Assembly: GCF_937616625.2 (NCBI RefSeq)
Contig: NC_065575.1
Location: 22,988,001-23,052,000, forward strand
From: Mercurialis annua
Taxonomy: Eukaryota; Streptophyta; Magnoliopsida; Malpighiales; Euphorbiaceae
DNA: 64,000 nt
Direction: 5' to 3'
The notes under the pieces were generated by a model. The model was not told the DNA's origin. It did no database searches and saw only the letters and a list, made by a program, of their open reading frames with translations. Within the stretch, counting starts at the first letter, position 1; every line of letters starts with the position of its first letter. A program made the position numbers and the translations under genes. Shown one piece after another: positions 60,901 to 64,000 of this stretch.

Positions 60901-61710
60901 CTATAGATCTGTAGCAAACCGCCCCAAACGTACAAACTCAGTAGTGTAGTCTGTCACCGATCTATCCCCCTTCTTCAAAGTGAGCAGCTTTTCTCTGAAA
61001 CTCTCAGTAACAGAGAAGGGTAGATAGTAACCTCTGAACCTGATCACAAAATCAGCCCAAGACAAAGTATCCATAACTGGCCTGATGTTATCGCGATACC
61101 GATCCTTAGCTGGACCCTTCAGCGACATCTCCACAAGCATCACTGATTGGCGATCAGAAGCTTGAATCCTCTGACTGTTGTACTCAAATTCCTCCAAAAA
61201 GTCCAGAGCATCCCCAGTACTATCGAAAGAAGTCGGATTCAACTTCAAGTAGATCATCACCAACTCTCTGTCCGTCGGAATGTGACCGACACCAGCAAGT
61301 CCACCAACACCAGCTACAACACCAGCCTGAGGTTGCTGTTGCTGCGCTAACTGACCCAGTATATTACACTGATTCTGCAGTAGAGCCTGATTGTTCTGCA
61401 TTTCGACAACGCCAGCCAAGAAAGTAGTGAAATCGAACGCTTGCATAGTTGGTGCTTGTTGCACCTCTGGTGCCTGCTGCACATTCGGTGCCTGAACACC
61501 TGCTCCGCGTCCTCTAGCTCCACCTCTACCAGCACCAGCTCCTCTGCCTCTACCAGCACCTCTACCTCTGTCAGCACCTCCACCTCGACCACGTCCAGCA
61601 TTAGCCTGAACTGGTGGTACGTTCTGATCGACTTCCATGGAAATCGCATCATCAGCCACAACTTCTTGCTCTGCCGCAGCACGAGCACGAGTACGAACAA
61701 CATTGTCCAT
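60901..61710 (-). CDS. Gypsy gag N-terminal part, ended by an amber codon
   Basis: Starts MDNVVRTRARAAAEQE. Residues 39-71 are an RG/GA-rich tract, then a Q-rich linker (about 74-128), then a retrotransposon gag (capsid-like) domain from about 150, with FEEFEYNS-like FLEEFEYNSQRI and FRGYYLP. The frame ends at TAG (60901-60903), residue 270, and the reading frame continues unchanged through GDQERV into the rest of gag and pol. The full frame would be 1654 residues. CAG to TAG (one C-to-T change) is the simplest cause. The stop cuts the capsid domain, so this copy yields no complete gag. Confidence 0.9.
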   Translation of the reverse strand: MDNVVRTRARAAAEQEVVADDAISMEVDQNVPPVQANAGRGRGGGADRGRGAGRGRGAGAGRGGARGRGAGVQAPNVQQAPEVQQAPTMQAFDFTTFLAGVVEMQNNQALLQNQCNILGQLAQQQQPQAGVVAGVGGLAGVGHIPTDRELVMIYLKLNPTSFDSTGDALDFLEEFEYNSQRIQASDRQSVMLVEMSLKGPAKDRYRDNIRPVMDTLSWADFVIRFRGYYLPFSVTESFREKLLTLKKGDRSVTDYTTEFVRLGRFATDL

Positions 61711-62033
61711 ATCCTAAGAATTGAACAAAGCAATATAAATAACACATAATTCATACCCAAGTATGAAACAAAACAATTAATAATTAGGATTTCCCGAGAA
61801 ATCAACAGCAATAAAATACTCACCCAAGTGAAATAGCATTTACAATTTACAGCATCAAATCAACAAATAATGACTGACTCGACGCAATCCTATTGGTGTA
61901 GGCAGAATGTTTTTAAAATCAAAAGATGACGTTTTTTAAAGACATGACAGAATCCTATATCCGCAGTAGTTCCTAAGACACAACCATACTTAACAGAGTA
62001 AACACATAGCAAGCAATTGGCCTTGGTTTGAAA
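61711..62033 (-). other. Gypsy 5' untranslated leader
   Basis: AT-rich, no extra frame of note. It joins the primer-binding site to the gag start. Confidence 0.7.
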
Positions 62034-62050
62034 CCAAAGCTCTGATACCA
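62034..62050 (-). promoter_or_regulatory. Primer-binding site (tRNA-Met initiator)
   Basis: Minus-strand TGGTATCAGAGCTTTGG, four bases after the 5' LTR end. TGGTATCAGAGC is the standard plant initiator tRNA-Met site; here it is intact, unlike in the copia element. Confidence 0.9.
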
Positions 62051-62054
62051 AGTT

Positions 62055-64000
62055 TGTCACGACCCATTTTCATGAATCGCAACCGGCGCTAGGGTATGGG
62101 TAATGTAGTACCGAAACCCGTAGCTAGCCTATCATTTAACACATAAATACATAAACCTGCAGAAAACCAATGCTCGGGGGCAACCGAGACTTCAGCCTAA
62201 ATCTAGCAGATATAATATTCAACAGATAATATAACATGCTTATCCAATTCTGAGTCTAAAAATAGGCATAACATAAATAATCCGAAATAATTACATAACA
62301 TGCCAGAGCAATATAACTAGTCAGACCAATCCGACAAACAACTGTAATAAAAATAAAGACGTCTAGTCAACTACTGCGGTCTAAGAATAAAATAGTTTGA
62401 CAGTTTATCAAAATAGATGGAACCTCCGAGGAAAAGTAAATGCGGAGATCACCAGACTCTCTCAGATCATAACCCTGGGAAAAATTGGGAAAACAACGGG
62501 GTCAGATATACTGAGATGAGTTCATACCACTATTTACATTTATTAAGTGGAAAACCTTTAAAACGTTTAAAACATTTAATAACGATATTATAGATAATAG
62601 TTGGAACCCTGATCCACAATTCTAAATAATAATCATAATCCAATAGGTCTGGTCCCGAGAGCTGAGCTACACCGAGTTACCACTGACCACACTTATACCA
62701 GAGTCCCGAGAGCTGAGCTACACCGAGTTACTCTACCTGGTCCCGAGAGCTATGCTCACACCGAGTTACCACATTTCCATATATACCTTACCCAGATCAA
62801 TACCGGTGCGCACGCAGTCCTAATGATGCCCATTAGGTAGCATGTTCCAACTAAGAGCCATAATATAAAAACAGTTCGAAATATACGTACAGTATATATA
62901 TTTAATATTAAAATATCAATTTACTTAATAAAGCGGTAAATAGTAAATACAAACTCACAGCTTGCTAATCCGCGTGAAATACCGGCAAGCAACTAACTCT
63001 GGTTCGCCTCTGAAGCACGAACAGTAGACGAGTCTAGACAAATAAAATAATTATTAAAATCAGACCCTAACTCTAAAGAGTACTAGACACCACATAGGAC
63101 TAGCACAAATAACACGTCGGAATAAATAATCCAAGGCACACACAAATAATACCCATTAGGTAATAAAACCCAATTAATATAAGTCTATTGAGTTCTCGCT
63201 TATAATTCAATTTAAAAATATTATTTAATAATTTTAAATAATAAATAATTTCCAAATAGTGGGTTAGCCGAGTTACCAATAACTACCAAGCTAACCTCAC
63301 TTGTCGGGTGACCCAAGTCTAACCCGATTCAAAACGTTTATCAAATATAAACCCGAGTCTATATTTATAAAATAATTCCATAAAATAATATACCATTTTA
63401 AAAGCGGAACTCAATAACTTCAATTTCAAGTAACCCAAGTTACACCCCAAAAATCTAACCATTTTAAGTTTATAAAAGTTTAGGGACTAAATTGCACTTT
63501 AGCCAATTAGGGACTAAACAGTACTTTTTCCAATTAGGGACTAAATTGTACTTTAGCCAATTTGGTATCCAAACTCAATTTAATTGCTTTTGTTTATAAT
63601 TAAAATAAAATATGAAGTTACTAACCAAAAACTTAGGTTAAATAAGTTTTAAAACGTTTAGGGGTCAAATTGTAATTTAGCCAATTTATACCAAATCGAA
63701 ATTCAAAGTTAAATATAAATTCCCGAGTATTTATATTAACTCGATTTATAATTGATTATTGTTTTCGATATTTAATTAGTAAATCAAAATAAAATTCAAG
63801 TTATTAGGTAAAGTTAAACTTAAATGATTAATTTATTTTGATCAAAACAATTGCATGATTGAAATGTTCATTTGTCCATCTCTTTCCTTTTAAACAAAAG
63901 CAATCCCCGCCATCACCTACAATTCCATAACTGAACATGATTTCTAAACCTTAATTCATTCAATTATAAAGCTAGCACATCAAGCTTTATCAAGAACAAT
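62055..64000 (-). repeat. Gypsy 5' LTR, partial (cut by window end)
   Basis: Aligns base for base with 53736-55681 of the 3' LTR, without any indel. Differences: two bases in the first 12 of the plus-strand reading (GACCC against AACCG) and one near 62959. The missing part includes U3, the TATA-like site and the dyad cluster. Confidence 0.93.

Larger units (their letters stand above)
53736..64000 (-). mobile_element. Tekay/Del-type chromovirus (Ty3/gypsy) LTR retrotransposon, very young, runs off window
   Basis: On the minus strand, so the 5' LTR is at the right. From 5' to 3': LTR (62055 to beyond 64000), primer-binding site, gag-pol (61710 to 56746), polypurine tract, 3' LTR (56627 to 53736). 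Domain order gag-protease-RT-RNaseH-integrase-chromodomain is that of chromoviruses, and the C-terminal [16 protein letters not shown] is typical of Tekay (Del). If both LTRs have equal length, the element is about 11.2 kb and ends about 950 bp past the window. The two LTRs differ at 3 of 1946 aligned bases. The left flank ends ACTTA (53731-53735), but the matching target duplication is outside. Confidence 0.95.

Noticed and set aside
60901..60903. Programmed amber readthrough between gag and pol
   Set aside because: The stop is inside the gag capsid-like domain, before the zinc knuckle, not at a gag-pol border, so a nonsense mutation is simpler.
61441..61749. Serine/threonine-rich plus-strand frame opposite gag
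   Set aside because: A shadow of the RG-rich gag tract on the other strand.

Overview
The window is repeat-dominated plant nuclear DNA, almost certainly from an angiosperm. Evidence: an L1-type plant LINE with a DUF4283-like ORF1 and a zf-RVT end, a chromodomain Ty3/gypsy element of Tekay (Del) type primed by initiator tRNA-Met, a decayed Ty1/copia element, and about 30 kb of tandem satellite DNA. I see no single-copy host gene, no tRNA or rRNA gene, no CRISPR array and nothing prokaryotic.

Layout. 1-12092: satellite array, basic unit 60 bp made of two related 30-bp halves. 12093-20692: Ty1/copia LTR element inserted in the satellite, with 2.0-kb LTRs, a TAAAT target duplication and a wrecked interior. 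20693-34794: satellite again, switching strand repeatedly between 23.07 and 26.23 kb and then running in minus orientation. 34795 to about 40057: nearly full-length but mutated LINE with a 17-bp target duplication. 40058-43660: satellite, minus up to a 116-bp near-perfect palindrome centred at 40667, then plus. 43661-51690: non-coding, tandem-repeat-rich sequence that looks like the 3' untranslated region of a Tat/Ogre/Retand-type gypsy element, ending in a polypurine tract. 51691-53735: the start of its probable LTR. 53736 to the window edge: young Tekay-type gypsy element on the minus strand, with one complete LTR (2892 bp), a gag-pol frame broken by a single amber codon, and a second LTR cut off by the end of the window.

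How the parts relate. The satellite is the oldest layer and carries at least four local higher-order repeat organisations (about 0.93, 1.45, 1.5 and 1.7-1.8 kb). The copia element and the LINE landed in it and preserved its phase. The gypsy element appears to have inserted in an older LTR. LTR comparison makes the gypsy element very young (3 differences in 1946 bp) and the copia insertion young (11 substitutions plus one 24-bp repeat-unit indel), although the copia interior is heavily decayed. This suggests a non-autonomous family moved by enzymes supplied in trans.

I found no convincing new gene system. The most unusual signals are the inverted segment built into a higher-order repeat, the long perfect palindrome at an array inversion, the young LTRs around a dead interior, and a dense cluster of dyads in the gypsy LTR. 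All protein-family statements come from motif recognition by eye; no database search was run.
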